Source: Halomonas korlensis (GTDB lineage: Bacteria; Pseudomonadota; Gammaproteobacteria; Pseudomonadales; Halomonadaceae). From it: DNA of 64,000 bases. The stretch's first letter is position 1; the number at the start of each line of letters is the position of its first letter. Made by a program: the position numbers and the translations under genes. The stretch is from the NCBI RefSeq assembly GCF_900116705.1, contig NZ_FPBP01000003.1:124001-188000 (forward strand), written 5' to 3'. This document shows, one piece after another, positions 14,597-24,216 of the stretch. Below the pieces are notes generated by a model. That model was given only the letters and a program-made list of their open reading frames with translations. It did not search any database and was not told the DNA's origin.

Positions 14597-14968
14597 TCAG
14601 TCGCGCAGCAGCCAAGGGGCCAGCCAGTGCATGAGATGAACCGCCACGTATGCGCTAAAGAAAAAAGCCGGGTTTGAGGGAGGCGCTGACACGAACACCA
14701 AGGCAAACAGTGCCACCGTCAAACCGAACTTGCCTGCTTCGGCTCGATAGAAATCGATCACGAAGCGCGTTGTCTGCCGTCTGCCCGCGGCAGGGGTGAG
14801 TCGCCAGACGAAATACAGGTTGGGCAAGAAACCTACCAGCCCACCGCCGAGGGCCGAAATAGCGGTCCTGGGTCCACCAGCCAACAACCCCAGCAGCGTC
14901 ATGGCCACTACCGCCACGCCTTGACCCAGCAACAAGCGCCGAAAATCAGGCCCTCGTCGCATGACCAC
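14597..14968 (-). CDS. atpI: ATP synthase accessory protein AtpI
   Basis: The 123-residue product has four predicted membrane helices and the motif AISALGGGLVGFLPNLYFVW, characteristic of AtpI/UncI. AtpI assists c-ring assembly or stability and is normally first in the operon, as here (24 nt before atpB). The 219-bp segment to parB (14969-15187) should hold the atp promoter on the minus strand. Confidence 0.9.
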   Translation of the reverse strand: MVMRRGPDFRRLLLGQGVAVVAMTLLGLLAGGPRTAISALGGGLVGFLPNLYFVWRLTPAAGRRQTTRFVIDFYRAEAGKFGLTVALFALVFVSAPPSNPAFFFSAYVAVHLMHWLAPWLLRD

Positions 14969-15187
14969 CAGCCCTAGCTTGTGCCTGGCCTGCTAGGCGC
15001 ATCGACCTCGTTTCTTTCGAAAAATCCGGCTTCCGCCCCGCAGGCAAACACCGGCGGATTATAGGGAACCCCCCCTGACCATTCAACCAAAGAGGCGGCG
15101 ATTCAAGCATTAATCGGTTGTTTTTCGACCAAAGGGGGACGCCAGGCGGCCCTGGGTAGGCAAGGGCAGGACAGGCTCGACGCACGC

Positions 15188-16105
15188 TCAACGAATATGC
15201 TCCAGGATGCCATCCAGTTCGTCGAGGCTGGCATAACGAATGGTCACGCGCCCCTTGCCACTGCGCCCGTGCTGAATCTTGACCGGCGCCCCGAGCACTT
15301 CGCCCAGACGAGTTTCCAGACGGGCCACGTCGGGGCTCGGCGCCGGCGTGGCCGACTTGGTGGTGTCGCCGGCCACCAGCCGCTTGACCAGTGCCTCGGT
15401 ATCGCGAACGGTGAGGTCCTTGTTAACGACCTCATGGGCCGCCTTGCGCTGCTTGGCACCGGACAGTGCCAGCAGCGCACGCGCATGCCCCATGTCCAGG
15501 TCGCCACGTTCGAGTAGCGTCTGGACCTCCGGGTCGAGCGCCAGAAGGCGCAGCAGGTTGGCGACCTGAGCACGCGAGCGACCCACGGCATCGGCGACCT
15601 GCTGCTGGGTCAGGGCGAAGTCATCGATCAGGCGCTTTAGCGCCATGGCTTCTTCGACGGGATTGAGGTCTTCGCGCTGAATGTTCTCGATCAACGCCAG
15701 GGCCAGCGCGACCTCGTCGGTGACCTCGCGGATGACGGCGGGGATAGTGTCGAGCTCGGCGAGCTGGGCGGCCCGCCAGCGCCGTTCGCCAGCGATGATC
15801 TCGTAGCGCGACTCGCCAATGGGCCTCACCACGATGGGTTGCATCACACCCTGGGCGCGGATCGAGTCGGCCAGTTCCTCCAGCGCCTCGGGCTGAATGT
15901 CGCGCCGTGGCTGATACTTGCCGCGTGTCAGCTGGCCCAGCGGCAGGCGCTCGAGACGCTCTTCGGCGACGGGCGTTGTCACCGAGTCGCTGTCATCGCC
16001 CGGTATCGCCGGATTGAATTCCGGCAGGTCCAGGCTCTCGCGGCGACGGGCGTTGGCACCGATCAAGGCATCCAGGCCACGTCCCAGGGCGCGTTTACGC
16101 GTCAT
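15188..16105 (-). CDS. parB: Chromosome partitioning protein ParB
   Basis: ParB is a CTP-dependent DNA clamp that loads at parS and spreads, forming the partition complex near oriC. The 305-residue product starts MTRKRALGRGLDALIG (ParA-activating N-terminus) and has QYQPRRDI-type text (GKYQPRRDIQPEALEELADS), the CTP-binding box AGERRWRAAQ, ENIQREDLNPVEEA and a helix-turn-helix (LTQQQVADAVGRSRAQVANL). The C-terminal dimer domain is present. Four perfect parS sites lie 30-34 kb away in this window. It follows parA by 42 nt. Confidence 0.97.
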   Translation of the reverse strand: MTRKRALGRGLDALIGANARRRESLDLPEFNPAIPGDDSDSVTTPVAEERLERLPLGQLTRGKYQPRRDIQPEALEELADSIRAQGVMQPIVVRPIGESRYEIIAGERRWRAAQLAELDTIPAVIREVTDEVALALALIENIQREDLNPVEEAMALKRLIDDFALTQQQVADAVGRSRAQVANLLRLLALDPEVQTLLERGDLDMGHARALLALSGAKQRKAAHEVVNKDLTVRDTEALVKRLVAGDTTKSATPAPSPDVARLETRLGEVLGAPVKIQHGRSGKGRVTIRYASLDELDGILEHIR

Positions 16106-16147
16106 TAACTTTCCCTCATCACGGCAGACGGTGTGTCAGCGCTGGTG

Positions 16148-16927
16148 CTACAACGTCAGGCGTCGGATCAATTCCTTGGCGAGCACCCGATGGGCCTGGC
16201 TGCCCCGCGAGAAGCGTGCGTACTTGGTGACCGGCAGGCCATGGCTCGGCGCCTCGGCGACCCGCACGTTGCGCGGAATCGTGGTCTTGAGCAGCACATC
16301 GCCAAAGTAGTCGCGCAGCTGCTTGCTGACGTCGCGTGTCAAGCTATTACGTGAATCAAACATGGTACGCAGGATGCCGTAGATTTCGAGGTCGGGGTTC
16401 ACGCTATCCTTGAGCTGCTCGACGGTATCGAGCAGTGCCGAAAGCCCTTCCATGGCGTAGAACTCGCATTGCAGCGGAATCAGTACGCCATCGGCAGCGG
16501 TCAAGGCATTGACGGTGAGCATGTTCAAAGACGGCGGGCAATCGATCAGCACCACATCGTATTCACCGGCCACCTTGCCCAGCGCCTCGACCAGGCAGCG
16601 CTCACGCCCTTCCTGGCGGTCGAGCAGTTCTACCTCGGCGGCTGTCAGGTCGCCATTGCCGGGCAGCAGGGCGTACCCGGCGGTGGGGCAGTCGAGAATC
16701 ACCTCGGTGGCCTGCTTGTCGCCCAACAGCATGTCGAGCACGCTGCCATCGAGCCCATGCTTGTCCACGCCGCTCCCCATGGTGGCATGACCCTGAGGGT
16801 CGAGGTCGACCAGCAGCACACGACGATCCAGGGCCGCCAGACTGGCGGCAAGATTGACAGCCGTGGTGGTCTTGCCCACGCCGCCCTTCTGGTTGGTCAA
16901 GGCGATAATCTTGGTCACGATCGACAT
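16148..16927 (-). CDS. parA: Chromosome partitioning ATPase ParA (Soj)
   Basis: The 259-residue product has the deviant Walker A motif KGGVGKTTTAVNLAASLA, then DLDPQGHATMGSG and VLIDCPPSLNMLTVNAL, typical of chromosomal ParA/Soj. It forms a DNA-bound ATP gradient that moves ParB-parS complexes. The start at 16927 is an ATG; a GTG four codons downstream is better spaced from AAGGA and may be the true start. It lies 19 nt downstream of rsmG, as in many gammaproteobacteria. Confidence 0.96.
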   Translation of the reverse strand: MSIVTKIIALTNQKGGVGKTTTAVNLAASLAALDRRVLLVDLDPQGHATMGSGVDKHGLDGSVLDMLLGDKQATEVILDCPTAGYALLPGNGDLTAAEVELLDRQEGRERCLVEALGKVAGEYDVVLIDCPPSLNMLTVNALTAADGVLIPLQCEFYAMEGLSALLDTVEQLKDSVNPDLEIYGILRTMFDSRNSLTRDVSKQLRDYFGDVLLKTTIPRNVRVAEAPSHGLPVTKYARFSRGSQAHRVLAKELIRRLTL

Positions 16928-16946
16928 CCTTGGGGTAATAGCCGCC

Positions 16947-17600
16947 TCAGGGGCGGCCTTGGGTGGAACCTTGGCGCTCGAGGATCACCAATTGTCGGTT
17001 GCTCTCAGCAAAGGGCACCGCCAGGTCATGGCGTGACATCAGCGCCACGGCCTCGGGCAGCACAGCGAGCTCATCCTCTACGGCCGGCCCCTTCATGGCT
17101 AGCCACTGGCCGCCTGGCGCCAGCAGATGCTCGGTGAGACCCATGAAATCCTCAAGGCTCGCAAAGGCCCGCGAGATCAGCTGATCGAACTGCCCCTCGA
17201 ACGTCTCGACCCGCGCCTGTACCGGGGTGATGTTGGTAAGACCCAATTCCATCACCGCCTGGCGTTGAAAGCGTACCTTTTTGCCGTTGCTGTCCAGCAA
17301 GCTGACCGCGAGGTCCGGCTTGAGGATTGCCAGCACCAGCCCGGGAAACCCCGCGCCCGACCCCACGTCGAGCAGGCTCAGGCCACTGAGGTGGGGCAGC
17401 ACGGCGGCACTGTCGAGCAGGTGGCGAGACACCATTTCCTCGGGTGAGCGCACCGCGGTGAGGTTATAGGCGCGGTTCCACTTGTGCAACAGCCCGACCA
17501 GCGCCAGCAAGTCCTGTCGCTGGCGGTCGCTCACCACGAGGTCGAGACGTGCGAGGCCGGTGACCAGGCGGTGCTCGACGGTCGACTGCGAGGCGGTCAT
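16947..17600 (-). CDS. rsmG: 16S rRNA (guanine527-N7)-methyltransferase RsmG (GidB)
   Basis: RsmG methylates G527 of 16S rRNA using SAM. The 217-residue product contains [32 protein letters not shown], the SAM-binding motif [17 protein letters not shown] and [13 protein letters not shown], all family hallmarks. Its ATG overlaps the mnmG stop by 4 nt, so the two are translationally coupled. Confidence 0.96.
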   Translation of the reverse strand: MTASQSTVEHRLVTGLARLDLVVSDRQRQDLLALVGLLHKWNRAYNLTAVRSPEEMVSRHLLDSAAVLPHLSGLSLLDVGSGAGFPGLVLAILKPDLAVSLLDSNGKKVRFQRQAVMELGLTNITPVQARVETFEGQFDQLISRAFASLEDFMGLTEHLLAPGGQWLAMKGPAVEDELAVLPEAVALMSRHDLAVPFAESNRQLVILERQGSTQGRP

Positions 17601-19501
17601 CCGTTGGCTACCCGACCGTCCTGCACCAGCCGGCGCTTCTTGAGATGGATCAGCAGGATCGACACGGCTGCCGGAGTGACCCCGGAAATCCGCGAGGCAT
17701 GCGCCAGCGTCGCGGGGCGTGCCTCCTCGAGCTTCTGGCGGATCTCGTTGGAAAGGCCCTCGACTCGGCTGAAGTCCAGATCGCTGGGTAGCGGAGTGGC
17801 TTCGTGGCGCTTGAGCTTGTCGATCTCGTCCTGCTGACGATCGATATAGCCCTGGTACTTGGCCTGGATCTGTACCTGCTCGGCGACGGCAGGGTCCGTC
17901 ACGGCCTCGCCGGCAATGCCCGGCAGGGCGGCGAGATCGGCATAGGTCAGCTCTGGCCGCTTGAGCAGGTCGCTCAGGCGGTACTCGCGGGACAGCGGCT
18001 TGCCCAGTTTCTCGTCGATCACCGCGGCGGCCGGGGAGCCGGGCTGTACCCAGAGGCCATCGAGCCGTGCGGCTTCCAGCTCGATGGCCTCGCGCTTGGC
18101 GACGAAGTCGGCCCAGCGCCGATCGTCGACCAGCCCTAGTTTACGGCCCGCCTCGGTGAGGCGCAGATCGGCGTTGTCTTCGCGCAGCAGCAGCCGGTAC
18201 TCGGCACGCGAGGTGAACATCCGATACGGCTCCTTGGTGCCCAAGGTGATCAGGTCATCGACCAGCACGCCGAGATAGGCCTCGTCGCGGCGCGGCCACC
18301 AGGCCTCGAGCTCCCTGGCACGTCGGGCGGCGTTGAGCCCCGCCAGTAGTCCCTGGGCACCCGCTTCCTCGTAGCCGGTGGTGCCGTTGATCTGTCCGGC
18401 GAAGAACAGGTTGTGGATGAACTTCGTCTCCAGCGAGTGCTTGAGATCGCGGGGATCGAAGAAATCGTACTCGATGGCGTAGCCCGGGCGGGTGATGTGC
18501 GCGTTTTCCATGCCCTCGATGGAGCGCACCACCTGAAGCTGGACATCGAAGGGCAGCGAGGTCGAGATGCCGTTGGGGTAGAGCTCATGCGTCTCCAGCC
18601 CCTCGGGTTCGACGAAGATCTGGTGGCTCGTCTTGTCGGCAAAACGATGGACCTTGTCCTCGATCGACGGGCAGTAGCGGGGCCCGACGCCCTCGATGAC
18701 GCCCGAGTACATGGGTGAGCGCTCGAGGTTGGCCAGGATGATCTCGTGGGTGCGCTCATTGGTATGGGCGATATGGCAGCTCACCTGGCGAGGGTGCATG
18801 GCCTGCGAACCGCGGTAGGACATCACCGGCGTGGGGCTGTCGCCCGGCTGCTCCTCGAGTCGCGACAGGTCGAGGCTACGGGCATCCAGGCGCGGCGGCG
18901 TGCCGGTCTTGAGGCGATCGACCCGGAAGGGCAGGGCGCGCAGCCGCTCGGCAAGAGCGTTGGAGGGCGCATCACCGGCGCGTCCACCGCGACTGCGATC
19001 GAGCCCGATATGGATGACCCCGCCGAGGAAGGTTCCGGTACACAGCACCACGCTTTCGCCATGAAAGCGGATCCCGGTTTCGGTGATTACGCCCCGCACG
19101 GTATCGCCGTCGACGATCAGGTCCCCGGCTGCTTGCTGAAAGAGCGTGAGGTTGGGCTGGTTTTCCAGCATGGCGCGAATTGCTGCCTTGTAGCGGACGC
19201 GATCGGCCTGGGCCCGTGTCGCCCGAACCGCGGGACCCTTGCGGGCATTGAGCACGCGAAACTGGATGCCGCCCTGGTCGGTGGCAAGCGCCATGGCCCC
19301 TCCCAGCGCATCGATCTCCTTGACCAGATGGCTCTTGCCGATCCCGCCGATAGCGGGATTGCACGACATCTGACCCAGCGTCTCGATGTTGTGCGTCAGC
19401 AGCAGGGTCTGACAGCCCATACGAGCGGAGGCCAGCGCGGCTTCGGTTCCCGCATGGCCGCCGCCAATGACGATGACGTCGAAGCGGTCGGGGTAATCCA
19501 A
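17597..19501 (-). CDS. mnmG: tRNA uridine-5-carboxymethylaminomethyl modification enzyme MnmG (GidA)
   Basis: With MnmE, MnmG installs the (c)mnm5 group on wobble U34 of certain tRNAs using FAD, NADH and folate. The 634-residue product has the FAD-binding motif [17 protein letters not shown] at the N-terminus, [20 protein letters not shown], and [20 protein letters not shown]. The start is a TTG at 19501 with GAGGT at good spacing. It is the gene flanking the proposed oriC, transcribed away from it, as gidA is in E. coli. Its partner gene mnmE is at 38.9-40.3 kb. Confidence 0.96.
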   Translation of the reverse strand: MDYPDRFDVIVIGGGHAGTEAALASARMGCQTLLLTHNIETLGQMSCNPAIGGIGKSHLVKEIDALGGAMALATDQGGIQFRVLNARKGPAVRATRAQADRVRYKAAIRAMLENQPNLTLFQQAAGDLIVDGDTVRGVITETGIRFHGESVVLCTGTFLGGVIHIGLDRSRGGRAGDAPSNALAERLRALPFRVDRLKTGTPPRLDARSLDLSRLEEQPGDSPTPVMSYRGSQAMHPRQVSCHIAHTNERTHEIILANLERSPMYSGVIEGVGPRYCPSIEDKVHRFADKTSHQIFVEPEGLETHELYPNGISTSLPFDVQLQVVRSIEGMENAHITRPGYAIEYDFFDPRDLKHSLETKFIHNLFFAGQINGTTGYEEAGAQGLLAGLNAARRARELEAWWPRRDEAYLGVLVDDLITLGTKEPYRMFTSRAEYRLLLREDNADLRLTEAGRKLGLVDDRRWADFVAKREAIELEAARLDGLWVQPGSPAAAVIDEKLGKPLSREYRLSDLLKRPELTYADLAALPGIAGEAVTDPAVAEQVQIQAKYQGYIDRQQDEIDKLKRHEATPLPSDLDFSRVEGLSNEIRQKLEEARPATLAHASRISGVTPAAVSILLIHLKKRRLVQDGRVANG

Positions 19502-19559
19502 GGTACACCTCGTCGGGCGCAGCGGCGCCCGTGTTGCGATAAGTCAGTGATGAAATCAG

Positions 19560-19980
19560 CCCGGCAGTATAAACCTCCTGTGGGTAAACGTCAGGGTTTT
19601 CCACATCGCGTTTCGAAGGTTCCTCAAGAGACGCTGCTCTATTATTAAATTAAACAATATATAAAGAGAAGTTCTGTTGTTGTTGTTACTACTGGTGTGG
19701 ACAAAAACCGTGGATAAGCAACTAAATCCATTATTTAACAGCAGGTTGCATTGTTGACTTCTGGGCGGATAAGCAGCGAATGAGCTGCGTACGGCCTGCC
19801 GGGAAGCTGTGGATGAAAAGCCGCTTTGTCCACCGCAGCAAAACAGCACCGCTTGTCCACCGTCGAGTACCTGGCTTGTCACCGCAGTCGTGAACACCCG
19901 CTGATCGAATGAAGGAATCCGCGCCTCATCACGGTTGCAGAGCGATAAGTCGACGAAAGACGATTAAGTTATCCACAGCG
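19560..19980. other. oriC: Candidate chromosomal replication origin (oriC)
   Basis: The 546 bp between mnmG and the ABC transporter hold no gene. One perfect DnaA box TTATCCACA lies at 19969-19977. One-mismatch boxes are at 19579-19587 (TGTGGGTAA), 19597-19605 (TTTTCCACA), 19696-19704 (TGTGGACAA), 19709-19717 (CGTGGATAA) and 19808-19816 (TGTGGATGA), and two TTGTCCACC sites lie near 19826 and 19853. A strongly AT-rich stretch at 19638-19675, the likely unwinding element, sits among them. Genes on both sides point away in the wider layout (mnmG-atp leftward, dnaA-gyrB rightward). The alternative origin site, the rpmH-dnaA spacer, has fewer boxes. Confidence 0.7.
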
Positions 19981-19995
19981 CTAAAAAGCATGAAA

Positions 19996-20023
19996 AAGGC
20001 CCTGTCGATAACGGCAGGGCCTT
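19996..20023 (-). terminator. Rho-independent terminator of the amino-acid ABC transporter operon
   Basis: AAGGCCCTG (19996-20004) pairs with CAGGGCCTT (20015-20023). On the minus strand the stem is followed by T residues (AAAAA at 19993-19997 on the plus strand). It closes the transporter operon and insulates the origin region. Confidence 0.8.
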
Positions 20024-20047
20024 GGTCAGCGGAGAAATAACGTGGTG

Positions 20048-20821
20048 TCAGTGTTTCAGGACCCGGGAAAGAAAGCTTCGGGTACGCTCGTTACGCGGCG
20101 CATCGAAGACCTGTTCGGGCGGCCCTTCCTCGGCAATCTCGCCCTGGTGGATATACACGACGCGATCGGCGACTTCACGGGCGAAGCCCATTTCGTGGGT
20201 GACGATCATCATGGTCATGCCTTCCTTGGCAAGTTCGCGCATGGCATCGAGTACCTCGCCGATCATCTCCGGGTCCAGGGCCGAGGTCGGCTCGTCGAAG
20301 AGCATCAGGCGGGGTTCCATGGCCAGCGCCCTGGCCAAGGCCACACGCTGCTGCTGGCCCCCGGAGAGCTGGGTGGGGTATTTGGCCGCCTGATCGCTGA
20401 TATCGACGCGCTCCAGCAGACGCTCGGCAGTCTCGGTGGCGTCCACGCGATTCCAGCCTCGCACCTTCATCGGTGCCAGCGTGACATTGTCGAGCACGCT
20501 CAAGTGAGGGAAGAGATTGAACTGCTGGAAGACCATGCCGACTTCGGTACGGATCTTCTGCAATGCCTTGGTCGCCTTGCCATGGGGCACCAGATCGTTG
20601 CCATCGACCTGAATATGCCCTTGCTGGAACTCTTCCAGGCCGTTGATGCAGCGAATCAGCGTCGACTTGCCCGAACCGCTGGCGCCGATGATGACCACAA
20701 CCTCGCCGGAGGAAACGGCAAGATCGATGTCCTTCAGCACGTGGAGGCTGCCGAAATGCTTGTTGACCTTGTCCAGGCGCACGATGGGGTCGGCGCCGGA
20801 AAGGGACTCGTCATGGTTCAT
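20048..20821 (-). CDS. Polar amino-acid ABC transporter, ATP-binding protein (GlnQ/HisP type)
   Basis: The 257-residue ATPase has Walker [10 protein letters not shown], the Q-loop region [19 protein letters not shown], the signature [16 protein letters not shown], Walker [16 protein letters not shown] and the H-loop [19 protein letters not shown], the pattern of the polar amino-acid uptake family. A start at 20830 is possible, but AAGGA is well spaced only from the ATG at 20821. It is the last gene of a binding-protein, permease, ATPase operon. The transported amino acid cannot be told from sequence. Confidence 0.93.
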   Translation of the reverse strand: MNHDESLSGADPIVRLDKVNKHFGSLHVLKDIDLAVSSGEVVVIIGASGSGKSTLIRCINGLEEFQQGHIQVDGNDLVPHGKATKALQKIRTEVGMVFQQFNLFPHLSVLDNVTLAPMKVRGWNRVDATETAERLLERVDISDQAAKYPTQLSGGQQQRVALARALAMEPRLMLFDEPTSALDPEMIGEVLDAMRELAKEGMTMMIVTHEMGFAREVADRVVYIHQGEIAEEGPPEQVFDAPRNERTRSFLSRVLKH

Positions 20822-20833
20822 GTCGCGCATTCC

Positions 20834-21505
20834 TTATTGTCCGACCAGGCCTTTGCGCTCGAGCATGCGCAGCGCAAACGAGAGGGTGAGGGTGATCGCC
20901 AGATAGAGCATGGCGACCATCAGGTAGACTTCCAGGGCGTTGAAGGTGGTGGCGATGTAGACCTGGCCCTGGCGCACCAACTCACCGACTCCGATCACCG
21001 AGAACAGCGAGGTGTCCTTGATGCTGATGATGCCCTGGTTGCCCAATGAAGGAATCATGCGTCGGAATGCCTGAGGCCAGATGATGTAGCGGAAGGTCTG
21101 GCGTCGCGACAGGCCCAGCGACAGACCTGCCTCGCGCTGACCGCGCTCGATGGACTGCACGCCGCCCCGCACGATTTCCGAGATATAGGCGCCGGAATTG
21201 ACCGCGATGGCGGCGATACCGGCGACCAGCGCGTTGATGGGGCTGCCAATGATCTGCGGCAGGCCATAGAAGATGAACAGCACCTGGACCAGTACCGGGG
21301 TGCCGCGAAATATTTCGATATAGGTCACGGCCGGCACACGCAGCCAGGCGGTGGGGCTGATTCTCAGCAGGCCGAAGAGGATGCCGATCAGAAAGCCGAT
21401 GGCCAGGCCGCCGAACGAGATCAACAAGGTGTAAGGGATACCCTTCAGCAGAAAGGGAATGGAGCCGAAGGCGGCCTGCCAGTCGAATTGGAAGGTGACG
21501 TCCAC
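20834..21505 (-). CDS. Polar amino-acid ABC transporter, permease
   Basis: The 223-residue membrane protein has the family signature ALVAGIAAIAVNSGAYISEI-VRGGVQSIERGQREA (EAA loop) and about five membrane segments. It starts at a GTG (21505) with GGGAGA upstream. Only one permease gene is present, so the transporter probably uses a permease homodimer, as GlnP does. It is 12 nt upstream of the ATPase start. Confidence 0.93.
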   Translation of the reverse strand: MDVTFQFDWQAAFGSIPFLLKGIPYTLLISFGGLAIGFLIGILFGLLRISPTAWLRVPAVTYIEIFRGTPVLVQVLFIFYGLPQIIGSPINALVAGIAAIAVNSGAYISEIVRGGVQSIERGQREAGLSLGLSRRQTFRYIIWPQAFRRMIPSLGNQGIISIKDTSLFSVIGVGELVRQGQVYIATTFNALEVYLMVAMLYLAITLTLSFALRMLERKGLVGQ

Positions 21506-21570
21506 AAGATTCTCCCGTCAAGAGGCGTCATGGAAAGGAAAGGTCGGCGAGACCCAGTGACCAAACACAA

Positions 21571-21598
21571 CGGGGCCGGGTCATTCGACCCGACCCCG
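21571..21598 (-). promoter_or_regulatory. Intercistronic stem-loop between binding-protein and permease genes
   Basis: CGGGGCCGGGTC (21571-21582) and GACCCGACCCCG (21587-21598) form a long GC-rich stem with one wobble pair and a 4-nt loop. No T-run follows on the minus strand. Such hairpins between a binding-protein gene and its permease gene commonly stabilise the upstream mRNA or partly terminate, giving more binding protein than permease. Confidence 0.65.
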
Positions 21599-21619
21599 TG
21601 CGGCGTCCAGCGGGCGAGC

Positions 21620-22387
21620 TTACTCGTCGCTGGCGCTGCCGAACCACTTGGCGTGGATGTCGTCGTAAGTGCCGTCTTCTTTCATTTCGGCCAAGGCCTC
21701 GTTGACGGGCTCGACCCATTCGCTGCCCTTGACCAGCACGATGCCGTACTGCTGGCCTTCGTAGAGGGGGCCGACGACCTTGACGCGACCTTCGCCGCGG
21801 GTCTGGGAGAAGTAACCCACATTAGGCGCATCGTAGAAGACCGCATCGACGCTGCCGCCGAGCAGGGCCATGTACATGTCGCTGCTGCCCGGATATGGCG
21901 TAATGTCGGCCTCGTCGCCGAGGTGCTCCTCGAGATAGTCGTAACTCGTCGAGCCGACCTTGGTGCCGATCTTCTTGCCTTTCAGGTCCTCGACTTCCTC
22001 TACGCTATCGTCGTCGGCACTGACCAGGATACGCAGACCGCTGTCGTAGTAGGGATCGGAGAAGTCGACGATTTCGGCGCGTTCCTCGGTGATGGTCACA
22101 CCGGCGATGGCGATGTCGACGTTACCGGTCTGGATGGCGGGAATGATGCCGTTGAAGTCCATGGTCTCGAGGTTGTACTCGAACCCGGCACGCTCGGCGA
22201 CTTCACTGATGATGTCCATGTCGAAACCCACCATCTCGCCGGTTTCCTGGTCCATCATCTCGAAGGGGACGAAGCTCGGGTCGGTAACGACATCCAGCTT
22301 AGGATCGTCGGCTCTGGCCACGGATGCAGTGCCCATCCCCAAGGCAATGCAGGAGGCCAAGGACGCCATTTTTAGTTGATGTTTCAT
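21620..22387 (-). CDS. Polar amino-acid ABC transporter, periplasmic substrate-binding protein
   Basis: From the ATG at 22387 the product is 255 residues with a cleavable signal (MKHQLKMASLASCIALGMGT, cleavage near SVARA-DD). The mature part is a type II periplasmic binding protein of the SBP_bac_3 family: FVPFEMMDQETGEMVGFDMD, MDFNGIIPAIQTGNVDIAIA-GVTIT and KKIGTKVGSTSYDYLE. It is first in its operon, with 115 nt containing a strong hairpin before the permease. The mature protein is acidic, as expected for a halophile's periplasm. Confidence 0.92.
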   Translation of the reverse strand: MKHQLKMASLASCIALGMGTASVARADDPKLDVVTDPSFVPFEMMDQETGEMVGFDMDIISEVAERAGFEYNLETMDFNGIIPAIQTGNVDIAIAGVTITEERAEIVDFSDPYYDSGLRILVSADDDSVEEVEDLKGKKIGTKVGSTSYDYLEEHLGDEADITPYPGSSDMYMALLGGSVDAVFYDAPNVGYFSQTRGEGRVKVVGPLYEGQQYGIVLVKGSEWVEPVNEALAEMKEDGTYDDIHAKWFGSASDE

Positions 22388-22503
22388 ACGTTTCCCCAAT
22401 CGAAGAAATTATTGTGATGTACGTCATCAACCATGGCGAGTTAGCGAGTAAGCGTCAAGTCGGGGGAAATCAAACGCTTCCCTGATGGGTTAACGCTCAG
22501 GCG

Positions 22504-22857
22504 TCAGACCATGAAGGAGGCACCGCACCCGCAGGTGGTGGTGGCGTTGGGATTCTGGACCAGGAAACGCGCACCGGCGAGGCCTTCCTCGTAGTCCACG
22601 GTCGACCCGACCAGGTATTGATAAGAGAGCGGGTCGACCACCAGCGAGACTTCGCCGAAGGGAATCAAGGTGTCATCCTCCGCAATGTCTTCGGCAAAGT
22701 CGAAACCGTACTGGAAGCCCGAGCAGCCCCCACCGGTCACGTAGACCCGCAACTTGAGTTCGTGATTGTTCTCTTCCTCGATCATGCTCTGCAGGCGCGC
22801 TCGGGCGCCAGCGGAGAGCATCAAGGGGGTAGGAACGAAGGATTCTGCACCGCTCAT
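22504..22857 (-). CDS. erpA: Iron-sulfur cluster insertion protein ErpA (A-type carrier)
   Basis: ErpA delivers Fe-S clusters to target enzymes, including those of isoprenoid synthesis and respiration. The 117-residue product contains the three conserved cysteines of A-type carriers: one in [13 protein letters not shown] and two in [10 protein letters not shown] at the C-terminus. [17 protein letters not shown] ends the protein as in ErpA. It is transcribed away from nothing obvious; argC lies 145 nt upstream on the same strand. Confidence 0.93.
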   Translation of the reverse strand: MSGAESFVPTPLMLSAGARARLQSMIEEENNHELKLRVYVTGGGCSGFQYGFDFAEDIAEDDTLIPFGEVSLVVDPLSYQYLVGSTVDYEEGLAGARFLVQNPNATTTCGCGASFMV

Positions 22858-23002
22858 GGGCGGACCTCCCCAGAGCCGAGCAGCCCGTTGGGCAGAACCC
22901 GGCAGGCTGCTGAATGAATGTTGTCGTGATGATTATCCCTAATCCCCAGCAAAAGGGTCAACTTTTCCCAGTCGGGCCGATGCTGGGTGGATGCGGATCG
23001 GC

Positions 23003-24052
23003 TCAGGGCATGATCGCCGGCGCATCGAGCCCCGCCGTCTCGCGCAGGCCAAACATCAGGTTGAGGTTATGGATCGCCTGGCCCGAGGCGCCCTTGACCA
23101 GGTTGTCGATCACCGCGAGCACCACCACCGTATCGCCATTGCCGGGCCGATGAACCGCCAGTCGGCAGAGGTTGGTGCCCTTGACGCTGCGGGTCTCGGG
23201 GTGGCTGCCCGCCGGCATGACGTCGACGAAGGGCTCGTCGGCGAACCGCCTCTCGAACAGCGACTGCAGCTCGCCGGACTCCGCGGTCAGCCGACCCGCT
23301 ACTAGCCTGGAATAGAGCGTGGCGTGGATGCCGCGAATCATCGGCGTCAGGTGAGGCACGAAGGTGAGGCCGACCTGGCCTCCGGCGGCGTCGCCGAGCC
23401 CCTGGCGGATCTCGGGCAGGTGGCGATGCCCCGAGGCGCCGTAGGCCTTCATCGACTCGCTGGCCTCGGCCATCAGCGACGGCACCTTGGCCCCGCGGCC
23501 CGCGCCGGTGACGCCCGACTTGCAGTCGGCGATGAGGTGGTCGGCCTCGATCAGGCCGGCCTCAAGCAACGGCAGCAGGCCGAGCTGCACGGCGGTGGGA
23601 TAGCAGCCCGGGACAGCGATCAGTTGCGCGCTGCGGATCGCCTCACGATTGACTTCCGGCAGGCCATAGACGGCGCGTTCGAGCAGTGCCGGGGCGCCGT
23701 GGGGCTGGCCGTACCAGGCGGCCCATTCCTCGGCATCGCGCAGGCGGAAGTCGGCCGACAGGTCAATCACCCGGGTGCCCTTGTCCAGCAACTCCCCGGC
23801 CAGGGCGTGGGCGACACCGTGAGGCGTGGCGAAGAACACGGCGTCGCAGGCGCCGAGGCGCTCGGTGTCGGGTTCGCTGAAGCACAGCTCGTCGTAGTGC
23901 CCCCTGAGGTTGGGGTACATGGCATCGACCCGCACGCCAGCCTCGGAACGGGAGGTAATGGCCTCGACCTCGACGTCGGGATGCTGAGCCAACAGTCTTA
24001 ACAGTTCGACGCCGGTGTAACCGGTGCCACCGACAATTCCGACCTTGATCAC
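23003..24052 (-). CDS. argC: N-acetyl-gamma-glutamyl-phosphate reductase
   Basis: ArgC reduces N-acetylglutamyl phosphate in arginine biosynthesis using NADPH. The 349-residue product starts [20 protein letters not shown] (dinucleotide-binding fold) and contains the active-site cysteine in [19 protein letters not shown]. It also has [19 protein letters not shown]. The start is a GTG (24052) with AAGGAG upstream. ArgC next to erpA/hemL-type genes is common in this order of bacteria. Confidence 0.96.
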   Translation of the reverse strand: MIKVGIVGGTGYTGVELLRLLAQHPDVEVEAITSRSEAGVRVDAMYPNLRGHYDELCFSEPDTERLGACDAVFFATPHGVAHALAGELLDKGTRVIDLSADFRLRDAEEWAAWYGQPHGAPALLERAVYGLPEVNREAIRSAQLIAVPGCYPTAVQLGLLPLLEAGLIEADHLIADCKSGVTGAGRGAKVPSLMAEASESMKAYGASGHRHLPEIRQGLGDAAGGQVGLTFVPHLTPMIRGIHATLYSRLVAGRLTAESGELQSLFERRFADEPFVDVMPAGSHPETRSVKGTNLCRLAVHRPGNGDTVVVLAVIDNLVKGASGQAIHNLNLMFGLRETAGLDAPAIMP

Positions 24053-24216
24053 GTAGGACTCCTTCCTGACGACTCAATGTCCTGACGGCGCATTGAGCCC
24101 TGTGGATGGCGAAGGTCGCGTTGCCCGGCGACAACCGGGGCGGGACCTATACAGATGATTATGATACACAAGAGCTGGGTGGCCTAACTAACCCACGGTC
24201 TATCGCCAAGACTCGG

